The position numbers and the translations under genes are program-made. From positions 62,001 through 126,000 of the forward strand of contig NZ_CABVPL010000007.1 in the NCBI RefSeq assembly GCF_902499045.1: 64,000 nucleotides of DNA, read 5' to 3'. Positions 36,566 through 45,803 of the stretch are shown in pieces. Positions within the stretch are counted from its first letter, which is position 1. Each line of letters opens with the position of its first letter. Below the pieces are notes generated by a model that was not told the DNA's origin, did not search any database, and was given only the letters and a program-made list of their open reading frames with translations. The DNA comes from Burkholderia latens (GTDB lineage Bacteria; Pseudomonadota; Gammaproteobacteria; Burkholderiales; Burkholderiaceae).

Positions 36566-38296
36566 TCACGCACCGCGCGCGTCGCGCGCTCCGGCGTTGC
36601 CGCGCGCCTGCAGCAATTGCAGGCTTTCGTCGACGCTCAGTTCCGACATCGCGTCGTCGCGCAGCGTATCGTCCGCCGCGCGGCGCAGCGCATGCAGCGC
36701 GTGCTCCTTGAGCCGCACGATCGCGAACTGCAGCCCGCGCGCCGCGCATTCGGCCGCGAACGTGCGCAGCGACTCGATCGTCGTGCCGTCGACGTCCGGC
36801 GTTTCCTCGAGGCTCAGCATCACCGTATGCGTGTCCGGCGCGGCCTTCAGCAGCACGCGCACGCGATTGAGCATCCGGTCCGCGTTCGCGAAGAACAGCT
36901 GCGCCTCGGGCCGCACGATCAGCACGCCGGCGACCGGCTTCGCATCGGCGTGATTCGCGACATCGACGAAATCGTGCCCGTCGCGCAGCCGGCCGAGCAC
37001 GCTGACGTTCGGCTCCGACAGCTTGCGCAGCGTCAGCAAGAGGCTCACGCCGATCGCCGCGAGCAACCCGTGCAGCACGCCGAGCACGAGCACCGCGAGC
37101 AGCGCGGCGATCACGACGAGCCGGTCGCGATGCCAGGCCCAGTACGGCCGGAACACCGACGGGTGCAGCGAATGGCTGACCGCGAAGATCACGATCGCCG
37201 CGAGCACCGGCTCCGGCGTGCGCGCGAGCTGCGGCAGCAGCAGCCACACGATCAGCGCGACCACGGCGGCCGCCCACAAGCCCGCGAACCGCGATTGCGC
37301 ACCGGCCGCCTCGTTCGCGGACGTCGCCGAATAACCGGCGCCGACCGGCATCCCGTGCAGCAGCCCCGATACCAGGTTCGCGCAGCCGAGCGCGACCAGG
37401 TCGCGGTTCGCCGACACGCTGTCGCCGTGCTTCAGCGCGAAGCTGCGAATCGATCCGTACGATTCCGCATACAGGATCAGCATCAGCGCGAACGCGAGCT
37501 CGATCGTCTGCATCCATGCGTTGCGATCGAGATGCGGCAGCCCGAAGTCGAGGTGCCGGAAATCGATGTGTCCGACCATCGCGATCCCGTAGCGCTGCCA
37601 GTCGAGCAGATAGCTGGCCGCGATCGACAGCACGATGACGACGAGCGTCGCCGGCACGCGCGAACGGCGCCCGAGCGCGAACAGCAGCGCGAGCGCGGTC
37701 GCGCCGAGCGCGACGCTCGCGAGGTTAGCGTGCGGCGCGCCGGTGACGAGCTCGAGTGCGACATGCGGCGCGTCGCCGTGATGCACGGGGATCGTAAGAA
37801 TTTTCGGCAGCTGCTTGATGACGATCGTCAGCGCGAGTCCGAACGTGAAGCCGCGCAGCACCGGACGCGCGATGAAATCCGACATGCCGCCGAGCCGTGC
37901 GGCGCCCGCGAGGATGAACAGCACGCCCGTCATCGCGACGAGCGCGGCCGCGAGCGCGAGCTGCGCGGCGAGCGCCATTCCGGATTCGGCCAGCACGGTC
38001 GCGGCGAGCACCGCCGCCGACGATGACGTCGACGACACGATCGCGAAGCGGCTGCTGCCGGTCAGCGCATAGACGACGAGCCCCGACAGCAGCGCGATGA
38101 GACCGGCCTGCGGCGGCAGGTTCGCGAGGCCCGCGTACGCGACTGCCTCGGGAATCAGCAGCCCGGCGATCGACAGGCCGGCGAGCGCATCGACGCCGAT
38201 GCGCCGCGTCGTCGGTGGCGGCGTTGCGGCATCGGGCGCAGCGAAATGCTCGGGATGCTGCGGGCCGGCATCCGGTCGGGTCTGTACGATGGTCAT
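36566..38296 (-). CDS. SulP-family inorganic anion transporter with STAS domain
   Basis: The 576-aa membrane protein starts in a sulfate-transporter domain (GVDALAGLSIAGLLIPEAVAYAGLANLPPQAGLIALLSGLVVYALTGSS), with the conserved SYGSIRSFALKHGDSVSANRDLVALGCANLVSGLLHGMPVGAGYSATSANEAAGAQS region. A cytoplasmic STAS domain lies at about 440-560 (VAGVLIVRPEAQLFFANADRMLNRV, MLSLEETPDVDGTTIESLRTFAAEC). The substrate could be sulfate, bicarbonate or dicarboxylate. The ParB-like gene at 38320 lies 23 bases upstream on the same strand. Confidence 0.92.
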   Translation of the reverse strand: MTIVQTRPDAGPQHPEHFAAPDAATPPPTTRRIGVDALAGLSIAGLLIPEAVAYAGLANLPPQAGLIALLSGLVVYALTGSSRFAIVSSTSSSAAVLAATVLAESGMALAAQLALAAALVAMTGVLFILAGAARLGGMSDFIARPVLRGFTFGLALTIVIKQLPKILTIPVHHGDAPHVALELVTGAPHANLASVALGATALALLFALGRRSRVPATLVVIVLSIAASYLLDWQRYGIAMVGHIDFRHLDFGLPHLDRNAWMQTIELAFALMLILYAESYGSIRSFALKHGDSVSANRDLVALGCANLVSGLLHGMPVGAGYSATSANEAAGAQSRFAGLWAAAVVALIVWLLLPQLARTPEPVLAAIVIFAVSHSLHPSVFRPYWAWHRDRLVVIAALLAVLVLGVLHGLLAAIGVSLLLTLRKLSEPNVSVLGRLRDGHDFVDVANHADAKPVAGVLIVRPEAQLFFANADRMLNRVRVLLKAAPDTHTVMLSLEETPDVDGTTIESLRTFAAECAARGLQFAIVRLKEHALHALRRAADDTLRDDAMSELSVDESLQLLQARGNAGARDARGA

Positions 38297-38319
38297 GAGC
38301 GGGAGCCGTCGTGCGCGTG

Positions 38320-38946
38320 TCAGGGCTTGACGGCGATCACACCCGACCAGCCGGGCAGATAGCGCGCGTCCTGGTCGTGTGCGCGGCGCAGCGCGACGTC
38401 GAGCGCCTTCGCGAAGTTCTTGCGGATCTGGTCGAGGGTCACATGCTGGCGCAGGTAGTCGGCCCACAGGAACTCGCTGAACGGCGTCGCGTCCTTCGCA
38501 TAGCCGCCGGCAGTGCGCAGTTCGCCGGCGAGGCTGCGATACGGATCGTCCTCGAGCTCCGTCAACGACTTCGGCAGATGCGCGTAGTTGCGACGCGAGC
38601 CGTCCGCGCCGAACGGATGCACCCACTGGTTGTGTTCCATCATCCGCCAGAAGATCGTGTCGTCGAGCCAGGACAAGTCCTTCAACAGCATCGCGTTCAC
38701 GCGCGACTCCCCTTCCTCGATCAGCGCGAGCCCGAGATGGTGATGATCGGTGATGTAGTGCAGCCCGCCTGGGCCGAGGACGGCCGGAAACCAGTGCGAT
38801 TCGATCGCGGCCTTGCGTGCGCGCTTGTCGAGGGCCTTCCAGTGCTTGCGCTTCGCTTTCACTTCGCGATAGCCGACCGTCATTTGCGTCGGGCGCAGCG
38901 AGTCGAGCCGGACGGGAATCAGATGAACGTCGTTGCCGAGTGCCAT
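38320..38946 (-). CDS. ParB-like (ParBc_2) protein
   Basis: The 208-aa protein contains HLIPVRLDSLRPTQMTVGYREVKAKRKHW and GPGGLHYITDHHHLGLALIEEG. The latter is the ParB/Srx superfamily motif that in ParBc_2 proteins reads YITDHHHL. There is no HTH DNA-binding domain, so it is not a chromosome segregation ParB. Members are annotated as putative nucleases or regulators of unknown role. It is transcribed just upstream of the SulP gene. Confidence 0.85.
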   Translation of the reverse strand: MALGNDVHLIPVRLDSLRPTQMTVGYREVKAKRKHWKALDKRARKAAIESHWFPAVLGPGGLHYITDHHHLGLALIEEGESRVNAMLLKDLSWLDDTIFWRMMEHNQWVHPFGADGSRRNYAHLPKSLTELEDDPYRSLAGELRTAGGYAKDATPFSEFLWADYLRQHVTLDQIRKNFAKALDVALRRAHDQDARYLPGWSGVIAVKP

Positions 38947-39091
38947 GGTCGTACCCCATGTGGCGGATTTCCGGCAACGATACTCCTGATCTGGCGGGCC
39001 GTTAATACGTCACGAGCCGAACGTCACGAGCCGATGCGCGCGCGTTTGACGAGCGCGGGCAACCGGCCGCGCCGCGTTGCCGCTCGCAGCG

Positions 39092-39634
39092 TCACGCGCG
39101 CAGGTCGTCGCGTTCGAGACGATGGCGAATGTACGGAATTCCGTCCTGCACGACGCCCACGCGGCGCATCCCCAGCTTGCGCGCGACGTTCAGCGAGCCC
39201 GTGTTCGCGTCGGCGATGTCGGCGATCACGCGCGGCAGCCGCACGGTGTCGAACGCGTGACGCACGACGGCCGCGGCGGCCTCGCTCGCGATGCCGCGCC
39301 CCCACGCGGCACGCACGAGCCGCCAGCCGATCTCGACGTCGCGCGCGCCGTCCGCGTAGTCGGGAATCAGCAGGATCCAGCCGATGAACACGTCGGGCGC
39401 AGCCTTCTCGAAGATCGACCAGTAGCCGAGGCCGGGCGGATAGTCGCGCGTGATCCGGTGCGTGACGAAGCGCCGGTGTTCGGCCGGGTCGTGCCACGGC
39501 CCGGCGATGTGCCGCGTGACTTCCGGATCGCGATCCATCTCGATGCTCGCGTCGAGATCGGCCAGCACGCGCGGCCGCAGCCACAGCCGCTCGGTCGCGA
39601 GGACGGGCAACGTGGTGATGGAAGGTTCGGACAT
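39092..39634 (-). CDS. GNAT N-acetyltransferase (RimJ/RimL type)
   Basis: A 180-aa protein with the GNAT fold typical of ribosomal-protein or small-molecule acetylases. It has TERLWLRPRVLADLDAS, the strand DVEIGWRLVRAAWGRGIASEAAAAVVRHAF with the acetyl-CoA pyrophosphate loop RAAWGRGIASEA, and NTGSLNVARKLGMRRVG. I use MSEPSITTLP as start. The gene diverges from the MFS gene at 39919. The substrate is unknown. Confidence 0.88.
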   Translation of the reverse strand: MSEPSITTLPVLATERLWLRPRVLADLDASIEMDRDPEVTRHIAGPWHDPAEHRRFVTHRITRDYPPGLGYWSIFEKAAPDVFIGWILLIPDYADGARDVEIGWRLVRAAWGRGIASEAAAAVVRHAFDTVRLPRVIADIADANTGSLNVARKLGMRRVGVVQDGIPYIRHRLERDDLRA

Positions 39635-39918
39635 CGGCACTCCAGATGCGGGGACGATGCGCATCGCGCATCGCATTACATAACGGATACAGCAAGCCTT
39701 CCGGAATGATACAGATGCCTGTCGCTTGTCTCGCGCGGCCGCGTTCCCGGTTTCGCAACAGTGCATTTCGTAGGGATTATTCCCGATTCTCGGTTATCGC
39801 GCCCCACATCGCGCGGCGCGGCGGCCTACACTCGATTCATGCCCCCGCACCGCGCGCGAGCCGGACCGGCATCCGCCTGCAGATCGTGAGCGCGCAAGCC
39901 AACGAGGAGACCTCGGAC
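39635..39918. other. Divergent intergenic region, GNAT and MFS genes
   Basis: About 280 bases with no gene. It must hold the promoters of both neighbours, but I see no clear -35/-10 element or repeat. Confidence 0.35.
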
Positions 39919-41139
39919 ATGAGCTGGACCCGCGAACAACGCAACGTCACGATCGCCGCCTATCTCGGATGGACGCTCGACGCGTTCGACTTTTTCCTGA
40001 TGGTGTTCGTGCTGAAGGACATCGCCGCCGAATTCGCGTCGACGATTCCCGCCGTCGCGTTCGCGCTCACGCTGACGCTCGCGATGCGCCCGATCGGCGC
40101 GCTGATCTTCGGCCGGCTCGCCGACCGCTTCGGCCGCCGCCCGACGCTGATGGTCAACATCGCGTGCTACTCGCTGCTCGAGCTCGCGTCCGGCTTCGCG
40201 CCGAGCCTGACCGCGCTGCTGGTGCTGCGCGCGCTGTTCGGCATCGCGATGGGCGGCGAATGGGGCGTCGGCTCCGCGCTGACGATGGAAACCGTGCCGA
40301 CCCACGCGCGCGGCGTCGTGTCCGGATTGCTGCAGGCCGGCTATCCGAGCGGCTATCTGCTCGCCTCGATCGTATTCGGTCTCTTCTATCAGTACATCGG
40401 CTGGCGCGGAATGTTCATGATCGGCGTGCTGCCGGCGCTGCTCGTGCTGTACGTGCGCGCGCACGTGCCCGAATCGCCTGCGTGGAAGCAGATGGAAAAG
40501 CGTGCGCGGCCGGGGCTCGCCGCCACGCTGCAGCAGAACTGGAAGCTCACGATCTACGCGATCGTGCTGATGACCGCGTTCAACTTCTTCTCGCACGGCA
40601 CGCAGGATCTCTACCCGACCTTCCTGCGCGAACAGCATCACTTCGATCCGCACGCGGTGTCGTTGATCACGATCGTGCTGAACGTCGGCGCGATCGTCGG
40701 CGGGTTGTCGTTCGGCGCGATTTCCGAGCGCATCGGCCGCCGTCGCGCGATCTTCATCGCCGCGCTGATCGCGCTGCCGGTGCTGCCGCTGTGGGCGTTC
40801 TCGAGCGGCGCGCTCGCGCTCGCCGCCGGCGCGTTCCTGATGCAGATCTCCGTGCAGGGCGCGTGGGGCGTGATCCCCGTGCATCTGAACGAGATCTCGC
40901 CGGACGAAATCCGCGCGACCTTCCCCGGCGTCGTCTATCAGCTCGGCAACCTGCTCGCGTCGGGTAACGCGACGATGCAGGCGTCGCTCGCGGTTTCGCA
41001 AGGCAACAACTACGCTTTTGCGCTCGCGCTCGTCGCCGGCATCGTCGCCGTCGTGATCGCCGTGCTGATCCTGTTCAGCCGCGAACGCCGCGGCATCGAC
41101 ATGACGCAATCGGTCAATACGCGTACCACCGCCGGCTGA
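39919..41139 (+). CDS. MFS transporter (sialate/lactate-type, 12 TM)
   Basis: A 406-aa carrier with 12 predicted helices. The cytoplasmic loop 2-3 motif is GRLADRFGRRPTLM and the N-terminus has AAYLGWTLDAFDFFLMVFVLKDIAAEF, which is characteristic of the sialic acid/lactate and metabolite:H+ symporter group. A second motif GAISERIGRRRAIF lies after helix 8. I chose the ATG at 39919, preceded by AACGAGGAGACCTCGGAC. The substrate is probably a small carboxylate. Confidence 0.9.
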   Translation: MSWTREQRNVTIAAYLGWTLDAFDFFLMVFVLKDIAAEFASTIPAVAFALTLTLAMRPIGALIFGRLADRFGRRPTLMVNIACYSLLELASGFAPSLTALLVLRALFGIAMGGEWGVGSALTMETVPTHARGVVSGLLQAGYPSGYLLASIVFGLFYQYIGWRGMFMIGVLPALLVLYVRAHVPESPAWKQMEKRARPGLAATLQQNWKLTIYAIVLMTAFNFFSHGTQDLYPTFLREQHHFDPHAVSLITIVLNVGAIVGGLSFGAISERIGRRRAIFIAALIALPVLPLWAFSSGALALAAGAFLMQISVQGAWGVIPVHLNEISPDEIRATFPGVVYQLGNLLASGNATMQASLAVSQGNNYAFALALVAGIVAVVIAVLILFSRERRGIDMTQSVNTRTTAG

Positions 41140-41355
41140 GGCCGCCCGTTTCCGCAATGCATCATCGCGTGCGCCGCGTCCGCGCGCGGTCGCTCGCGAC
41201 GATTGCCGCACCTGCACATCGAACTAGAGGAATTTGTCCAGATTCCCCGCTTGCCCGCGCCGCCCGCGTTTTTTTATCTTAATAAAAACAGCCGTTTGAA
41301 TCAGATAATCGAATCACCTGTTCGCGGCCGGGCGACCGGCATTGGGAGGCGGGAC

Positions 41356-42174
41356 ATGGCAGTCAGTCAGGAGGGGCGACCGTCAGCAGGACGGCCGTCC
41401 GGGGCGCGGTCAGCCGGCAATCGGCAGACCGGCGGGACGAAGGCGCGCATTCTCGATGCGGCCGAGGATCTGTTCATCGAGCACGGCTTCGAAGCGATGT
41501 CGATGCGGCAGATCACGTCGCGCGCGGCGGTGAACCTCGCCGCGGTCAACTACCACTTCGGCAGCAAGGAAGCGCTGATTCACGCGATGCTGTCGCGCCG
41601 GCTCGATCAGCTCAATCAGGAACGTCTCGGCATTCTCGATCGCTTCGACGCGCAGCTCGGCGCGCAGATCACCTGCGAACACGTGCTCGGCGCGATGTTC
41701 ATTCCCGCGCTCAAGGCATCGCGCGATCCCGATCGCGGCGGGCCCGCGTTCCTGCGGCTGATCGGCCGTGCGTACACCGACCCGTCGCCGTTCGTGCGCA
41801 ACTTCCTGACCGCGCACTATGCGAGCGTCGCGGGCCGTTTCTTCGATGCGTTCCAGCGTGCGCTGCCGCATCTGCCGCGCACGGAGCTCGGCTGGCGGCT
41901 GCACTTCGCGATCGGTGCGCTGTCCGGCGCGCTGGCCGGCGCCGAAACCGAAAGCCTGATCGACGAATTCTCGCAAGGCCGCACGATGAACGACGTGCAG
42001 ATGATCGCGCGGCTGTCGTCGCTGATCGTCGCCGCGCTGAAGGCGCCGATGCCCGACAGCGCGCAACTGTCGATCTTCGCGGCCGTGCTCGACGATGCGG
42101 GCGCGAGCGAAGCGTTCGGATTGCCGTCGAGCACGGCAGCCGTCGATACGGCGACGATGCATTCGGCGAACTGA
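41356..42174 (+). CDS. TetR-family regulator, PsrA-like
   Basis: The 272-aa protein has a TetR HTH at about 28-75 (TKARILDAAEDLFIEHGFEAMSMRQITSRAAVNLAAVNYHFGSKEALIHAMLSRR). The C-terminal ligand domain begins around GPAFLRLIGRAYTDPSPFVRNFL and matches the PsrA-type TetR_C domain. PsrA proteins bind long-chain fatty-acid signals and repress beta-oxidation genes. The fadD gene downstream supports that role. The N-terminus is long and basic (SVSQEGRPSAGRPSGARSAGNRQ-like). Confidence 0.88.
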   Translation: MAVSQEGRPSAGRPSGARSAGNRQTGGTKARILDAAEDLFIEHGFEAMSMRQITSRAAVNLAAVNYHFGSKEALIHAMLSRRLDQLNQERLGILDRFDAQLGAQITCEHVLGAMFIPALKASRDPDRGGPAFLRLIGRAYTDPSPFVRNFLTAHYASVAGRFFDAFQRALPHLPRTELGWRLHFAIGALSGALAGAETESLIDEFSQGRTMNDVQMIARLSSLIVAALKAPMPDSAQLSIFAAVLDDAGASEAFGLPSSTAAVDTATMHSAN

Positions 42175-42294
42175 TCGCATAGAGCCGCGCAGGCGGCATG
42201 TCACGACGGACGTTGCCTGGGCTGGCGGGGATGCGCCGGCCCGGGCCGAACGGATGTCACGCGGCGGAAGGCCGGCCGGCTTTCGTCGATGGAA

Positions 42295-42490
42295 AAGCAC
42301 CGGGCAAGAGCAAGCGCTGAAGCGCCGACGTTCACCGACCGCGAAGCATGGACGCGAGTAAGTGCCGAAGCGCCTACTGTCGCCGACTGCAAAGCATGGG
42401 GTGAGAGTAAGCGCTGAAGCGCTAACTCTCACCGACCGCGAAGCATGGGGTGAGAGTAAGCGCTGAAGCGCTAACTCTCACCGACACGGA
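42295..42490. repeat. Four tandem 49-bp palindromic repeats
   Basis: Units start at about 42295, 42344, 42392 and 42441. The last two are nearly identical and each holds the dyad GTGAGAGTAAGCGCT / AGCGCTAACTCTCAC, which would fold as a hairpin of about 14 bp. The two left units are diverged. The array fills the gap between the TetR gene and fadD. Confidence 0.93.
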
Positions 42491-42498
42491 GACACATC

Positions 42499-44253
42499 AT
42501 GTCATCATCCGCAGCAACCGCAGCAACCCAGCTCCCGCCGAACACCGACGGCATCTGGTACGCGTCGTATCCGCGCGGCGTGCCGCACGAAATCGACGTC
42601 ACGCAATACGCATCGCTCGTGCAGTTCTTCGACGAATGCACGACGCGCTTCGCCGAACGCGTCGCCTACGTCAGCGCCGGCGCGTCGATGACGTACCGCA
42701 CGCTCGCACAGAAAGTCGACGCGTTCGCGTCGTATCTGCAAGACATCGGCGTCAAGCCCGGCGACCGCGTCGCGATCATGCTGCCGAACACGTTCCAGTA
42801 CCCGATCGCGCTGTTCGGCACGCTCAAGGCCGGCGCGGTCGTCGTCAACGTGAACCCGCTCTACACCGCCCGCGAACTCGCGCACCAGCTGAAGGACAGC
42901 GGCGCGCAGACGATCGTCGTGTTCGAGAACTTCGCACGCACGCTGCAGGACGCGCTGCCGGAAACCCAGGTGAAGAACATCGTCGTCACCGCGCTCGGCG
43001 ATCTGCTCGCCGACGGCTTCAATGCGAAGGGACGCCTGATCAACTTCGTGCTCAAGCACGTGAAAAAGCTCGTGCCGGCCTACAACCTGCCGCAGGCGAT
43101 CCGGCTGCGCGCGGCGCTCGCGCTCGGCGCCCGCGGCAAACCGCAGCCGGTACCGGCGACACGCGACGACCTCGCGTTCCTGCAATACACGGGCGGCACG
43201 ACCGGCGTCGCGAAAGGCGCGATGCTCACGCACGGCAACCTGATCGCGAACCTGCTGCAGGCGAAGGCCTGGATCGCCGACCAGGTGTCGGGCGAAGTCG
43301 AAACCGTGCTGACGCCGCTGCCGCTCTATCACATCTATTCGCTGACCGTGAACGCGTTCATCTTCATGGGCCTCGGCGGGCGCAACATCCTGATCGCGAA
43401 CCCGCGCGACATGACGATGGTGATGAAGATCATTCGCCACGAAACGTTCACCGGGATCACCGGCATCAACACGCTGTACAACGCGTTCCTCGACAACGAG
43501 GAATTTTGCAAGCGCGACTTCTCGAAGCTGAAGCTCGCGATGGCCGGCGGGATGGCGATGCAGCGCGCGGTCGCGGATCGCTTTCAGCAGGTCACGGGGC
43601 GGCCGGTCGTCGAAGGCTACGGGCTCACCGAATGTTCGCCGATCGTCACGATGAATCCGGTGGACCTGACCGACATGGCCTCGTTCAGCGGCTCGATCGG
43701 CCTGCCGGCGCCATCGACGATGGTGCGCTTTCGCCGCGAGGACGGCACCTGGGCCGGCATCGGCGAGCCCGGCGAGCTTTGCGTGCGCGGGCCGCAGGTG
43801 ATGCGCGGCTACTGGCAACGGCCCGACGAGACCGCGAAGGTGATCGACGCCGACGGCTGGCTCGCCACCGGCGACATCGGCGTGATGGACGAGCGCGGCT
43901 TCATCCGTCTGATCGACCGCAAGAAGGACATGATCCTCGTGTCGGGCTTCAACGTGTATCCGAACGAGATCGAGGAAGTGCTGGTCATGCACCCGGGCAT
44001 CAGCGAAGCGGCAGCGATCGGCATCCCCGACGACGTGCAGGGCGAGCGGATCAAGGTGTTCGTCGTGCGCCGCGACCCGGCGCTCACGGTCGACGACGTG
44101 CTCGCGCACTGCCGCAAGAACCTCACCGGCTACAAGATGCCGAAGTTCGTCGAGTTCCGGGACTCGCTGCCGCAGACGAACGTCGGCAAGATCCTGCGCC
44201 GCGCGCTGCGCGACGAGGAACTGGCGAAGCTCGACGCCGCGAAGCAACACTGA
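42499..44253 (+). CDS. fadD: Long-chain fatty acid--CoA ligase FadD
   Basis: The 584-aa adenylate-forming enzyme activates fatty acids to acyl-CoA. The AMP-binding P-loop is YTGGTTGVAKGA at about 230-241, followed by YGLTECSPIV and the hinge GDIGVMDERGFIRLIDRKKDMI; the C-terminal Lys lies in SLPQTNVGKILRRALRD. It should be inner-membrane associated and work with exogenous fatty acid uptake. The gene is preceded by the 49-bp repeat array and the PsrA-like regulator. A small DUF1571 gene follows 29 bases later. Confidence 0.94.
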   Translation: MSSSAATAATQLPPNTDGIWYASYPRGVPHEIDVTQYASLVQFFDECTTRFAERVAYVSAGASMTYRTLAQKVDAFASYLQDIGVKPGDRVAIMLPNTFQYPIALFGTLKAGAVVVNVNPLYTARELAHQLKDSGAQTIVVFENFARTLQDALPETQVKNIVVTALGDLLADGFNAKGRLINFVLKHVKKLVPAYNLPQAIRLRAALALGARGKPQPVPATRDDLAFLQYTGGTTGVAKGAMLTHGNLIANLLQAKAWIADQVSGEVETVLTPLPLYHIYSLTVNAFIFMGLGGRNILIANPRDMTMVMKIIRHETFTGITGINTLYNAFLDNEEFCKRDFSKLKLAMAGGMAMQRAVADRFQQVTGRPVVEGYGLTECSPIVTMNPVDLTDMASFSGSIGLPAPSTMVRFRREDGTWAGIGEPGELCVRGPQVMRGYWQRPDETAKVIDADGWLATGDIGVMDERGFIRLIDRKKDMILVSGFNVYPNEIEEVLVMHPGISEAAAIGIPDDVQGERIKVFVVRRDPALTVDDVLAHCRKNLTGYKMPKFVEFRDSLPQTNVGKILRRALRDEELAKLDAAKQH

Positions 44254-44282
44254 CCAGCCAATCGCTTCCGGAGACGCTGTCG

Positions 44283-45200
44283 ATGAACGAACGAAAGAAG
44301 CGGCGTGCGGCGCCCGTTGCTGCCGCTGCGATCGCAGGCATGCTGCTGCTCGCGCAGCCGGACCTGCGTGCGCAGGAAACCGCCGATGCCGCGAGCGCGG
44401 CGCAGGAGGCCACGCTGCCGGCGGAGCTGGCGAAGGTGACGCGCGAACCGGTCGCCCAGCAGGCGCGCTGGCTGCGCACGGCAGCGCAGCGCGGCACGCT
44501 CGCGCAACTCGACGACGCGACGCTCACGGCGCTCTTCAAGGCGCTCGACCCGCTCGCCGTGCCGCTCTATATCCGCAACGGCCCCAACGGCTATCCGTCG
44601 TACCAGTTCACGATGGTGCGCCAGGAGCGCATCAGCGGGAAATGGTCCGACACGCCCGACCGCATGCTCGTGAAGACCACCCGCGAGCCGCTGCGCGTCT
44701 ACGCGAAATGGCTGCCCGGCGGCGCGCATGCCGGACAGGAGACGATCTACGACACGACGCAGCGCAAGGACGAAATGTACGGCCATCTCGGCGGGCTGCT
44801 CGGCAAGATTCCGTTGTGGACCGCAATCGACGGTGCGCTCGCGCGTGCGCAGTCGAATCACCAGGTGAAGGATCTCGGCACCGAGTTCATCACGAACCTG
44901 TACCTGACCGAAGGAAAGAAATACCAGGAAGCCGGCGTGCAGCGGCCGACGCAGGTGGAAGCAAAGACGATCGGCGGCGTGCGCGTCGTCGCGCTCACGT
45001 ACGAGACGCCGACCGGCCGCCCCCAGTTCTATGCAAAAAAGGAAGTCCTCGGGCTCGATCTGCACGCGCCCTACTTCCGGACGGTCGAATCCTATGACAA
45101 CGACGGCCGGATCTTCGAGCGGATCGTCATCGAGAAAATCGCGCCGGCGACGTTCGACGAAGCAGCTTTCGATCCGAAAAACCCGGATTACGCGTTTTGA
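44283..45200 (+). CDS. DUF1571 family secreted protein
   Basis: A 305-aa protein with a signal peptide (RAAPVAAAAIAGMLLLAQPDLRAQE). The DUF1571 domain covers about 80-290, with IRNGPNGYPSYQFTMVRQERISGKW, MLVKTTREPLRVYAKWLPGGAHAGQETIYD, QRKDEMYGHLGGLLGKIPLW and RIVIEKIAPATFDEAAFDPKNPDYAF at the end. The function is unknown; DUF1571 proteins are periplasmic and often lie near lipid genes. It is probably co-transcribed with fadD. Confidence 0.88.
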   Translation: MNERKKRRAAPVAAAAIAGMLLLAQPDLRAQETADAASAAQEATLPAELAKVTREPVAQQARWLRTAAQRGTLAQLDDATLTALFKALDPLAVPLYIRNGPNGYPSYQFTMVRQERISGKWSDTPDRMLVKTTREPLRVYAKWLPGGAHAGQETIYDTTQRKDEMYGHLGGLLGKIPLWTAIDGALARAQSNHQVKDLGTEFITNLYLTEGKKYQEAGVQRPTQVEAKTIGGVRVVALTYETPTGRPQFYAKKEVLGLDLHAPYFRTVESYDNDGRIFERIVIEKIAPATFDEAAFDPKNPDYAF

Positions 45201-45227
45201 CCGTCACCGGCGCGATGCATGCCGCGC

Positions 45228-45509
45228 TCAATCGTCGTCATCGTCGTGATGCTTGCGCCAATGCTTGTAGTAGTGCTTGCGCCATTTGCGGTAGCGGTCG
45301 TCGTCATCGTCGCCGTAGTAGCCGTATCCGTAGCCCGGATAGGCGACCACCGCCGGCTGCGGCGCCACATAGACCGGTGCCGGCTCGACATAGACCGGTG
45401 CAACCGGCACGCCGATGCCGACGGACAAATCCACGTGCCCCGCCATTGCACTGCCGGACGCGAGCAATGCCGCGCCGCCGATCCACACTCTCCATCCCCT
45501 GTTGTTCAT
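45228..45509 (-). CDS. Small secreted Pro/Val/Tyr/Asp-rich protein
   Basis: A 93-aa protein with a signal peptide (MNNRGWRVWIGGAALLASGSAMA). It is followed by Pro/Val repeats (VPVAPVYVEPAPVYVAPQPAVVAYPGYGYGYY), then an Asp tract and a Lys/Trp/His-rich segment (KWRKHYYKHWRKHHDDDD). Such low-complexity exported proteins are common in Burkholderia and are annotated as PXPV-repeat proteins. It may bind metals through its His/Asp tail, but that is speculation. Confidence 0.75.
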   Translation of the reverse strand: MNNRGWRVWIGGAALLASGSAMAGHVDLSVGIGVPVAPVYVEPAPVYVAPQPAVVAYPGYGYGYYGDDDDDRYRKWRKHYYKHWRKHHDDDDD

Positions 45510-45803
45510 GTTTCCGTTCCCATTTCCGCCGGGCTGCCCGGCACGCGCGACGAATGTAATCCCGGCCGCCGCCGGCAGGTGCTACGCCGATGCGAGAGTC
45601 GTAACGCGACGTAACGAACGGCGCTAGCCATTTGACCGAATCGCGAAAACGCGCGGGAACGTCTATAGTGGGTTACGGTTCGACACAATCGCGATCGCGC
45701 GCGGGCGGGACGAACAGGGTAAAATCCCGCCAAATACCCGGTGGGCGACCACGCCACACACACGCACAACATATTCTCTGACGCAGGCTCCTGCCGCACC
45801 TCA

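Noticed and set aside
42295-42490. 49-bp units considered as CRISPR repeats
   Set aside because: Units abut with no variable spacers; the palindromes make a REP-like or regulatory array more likely.
42450-44270. A long plus-strand frame running from before fadD into the DUF1571 gene
   Set aside because: Only its last 305 codons (from 44283) have family similarity and a ribosome site. The rest is an alternative frame of fadD.
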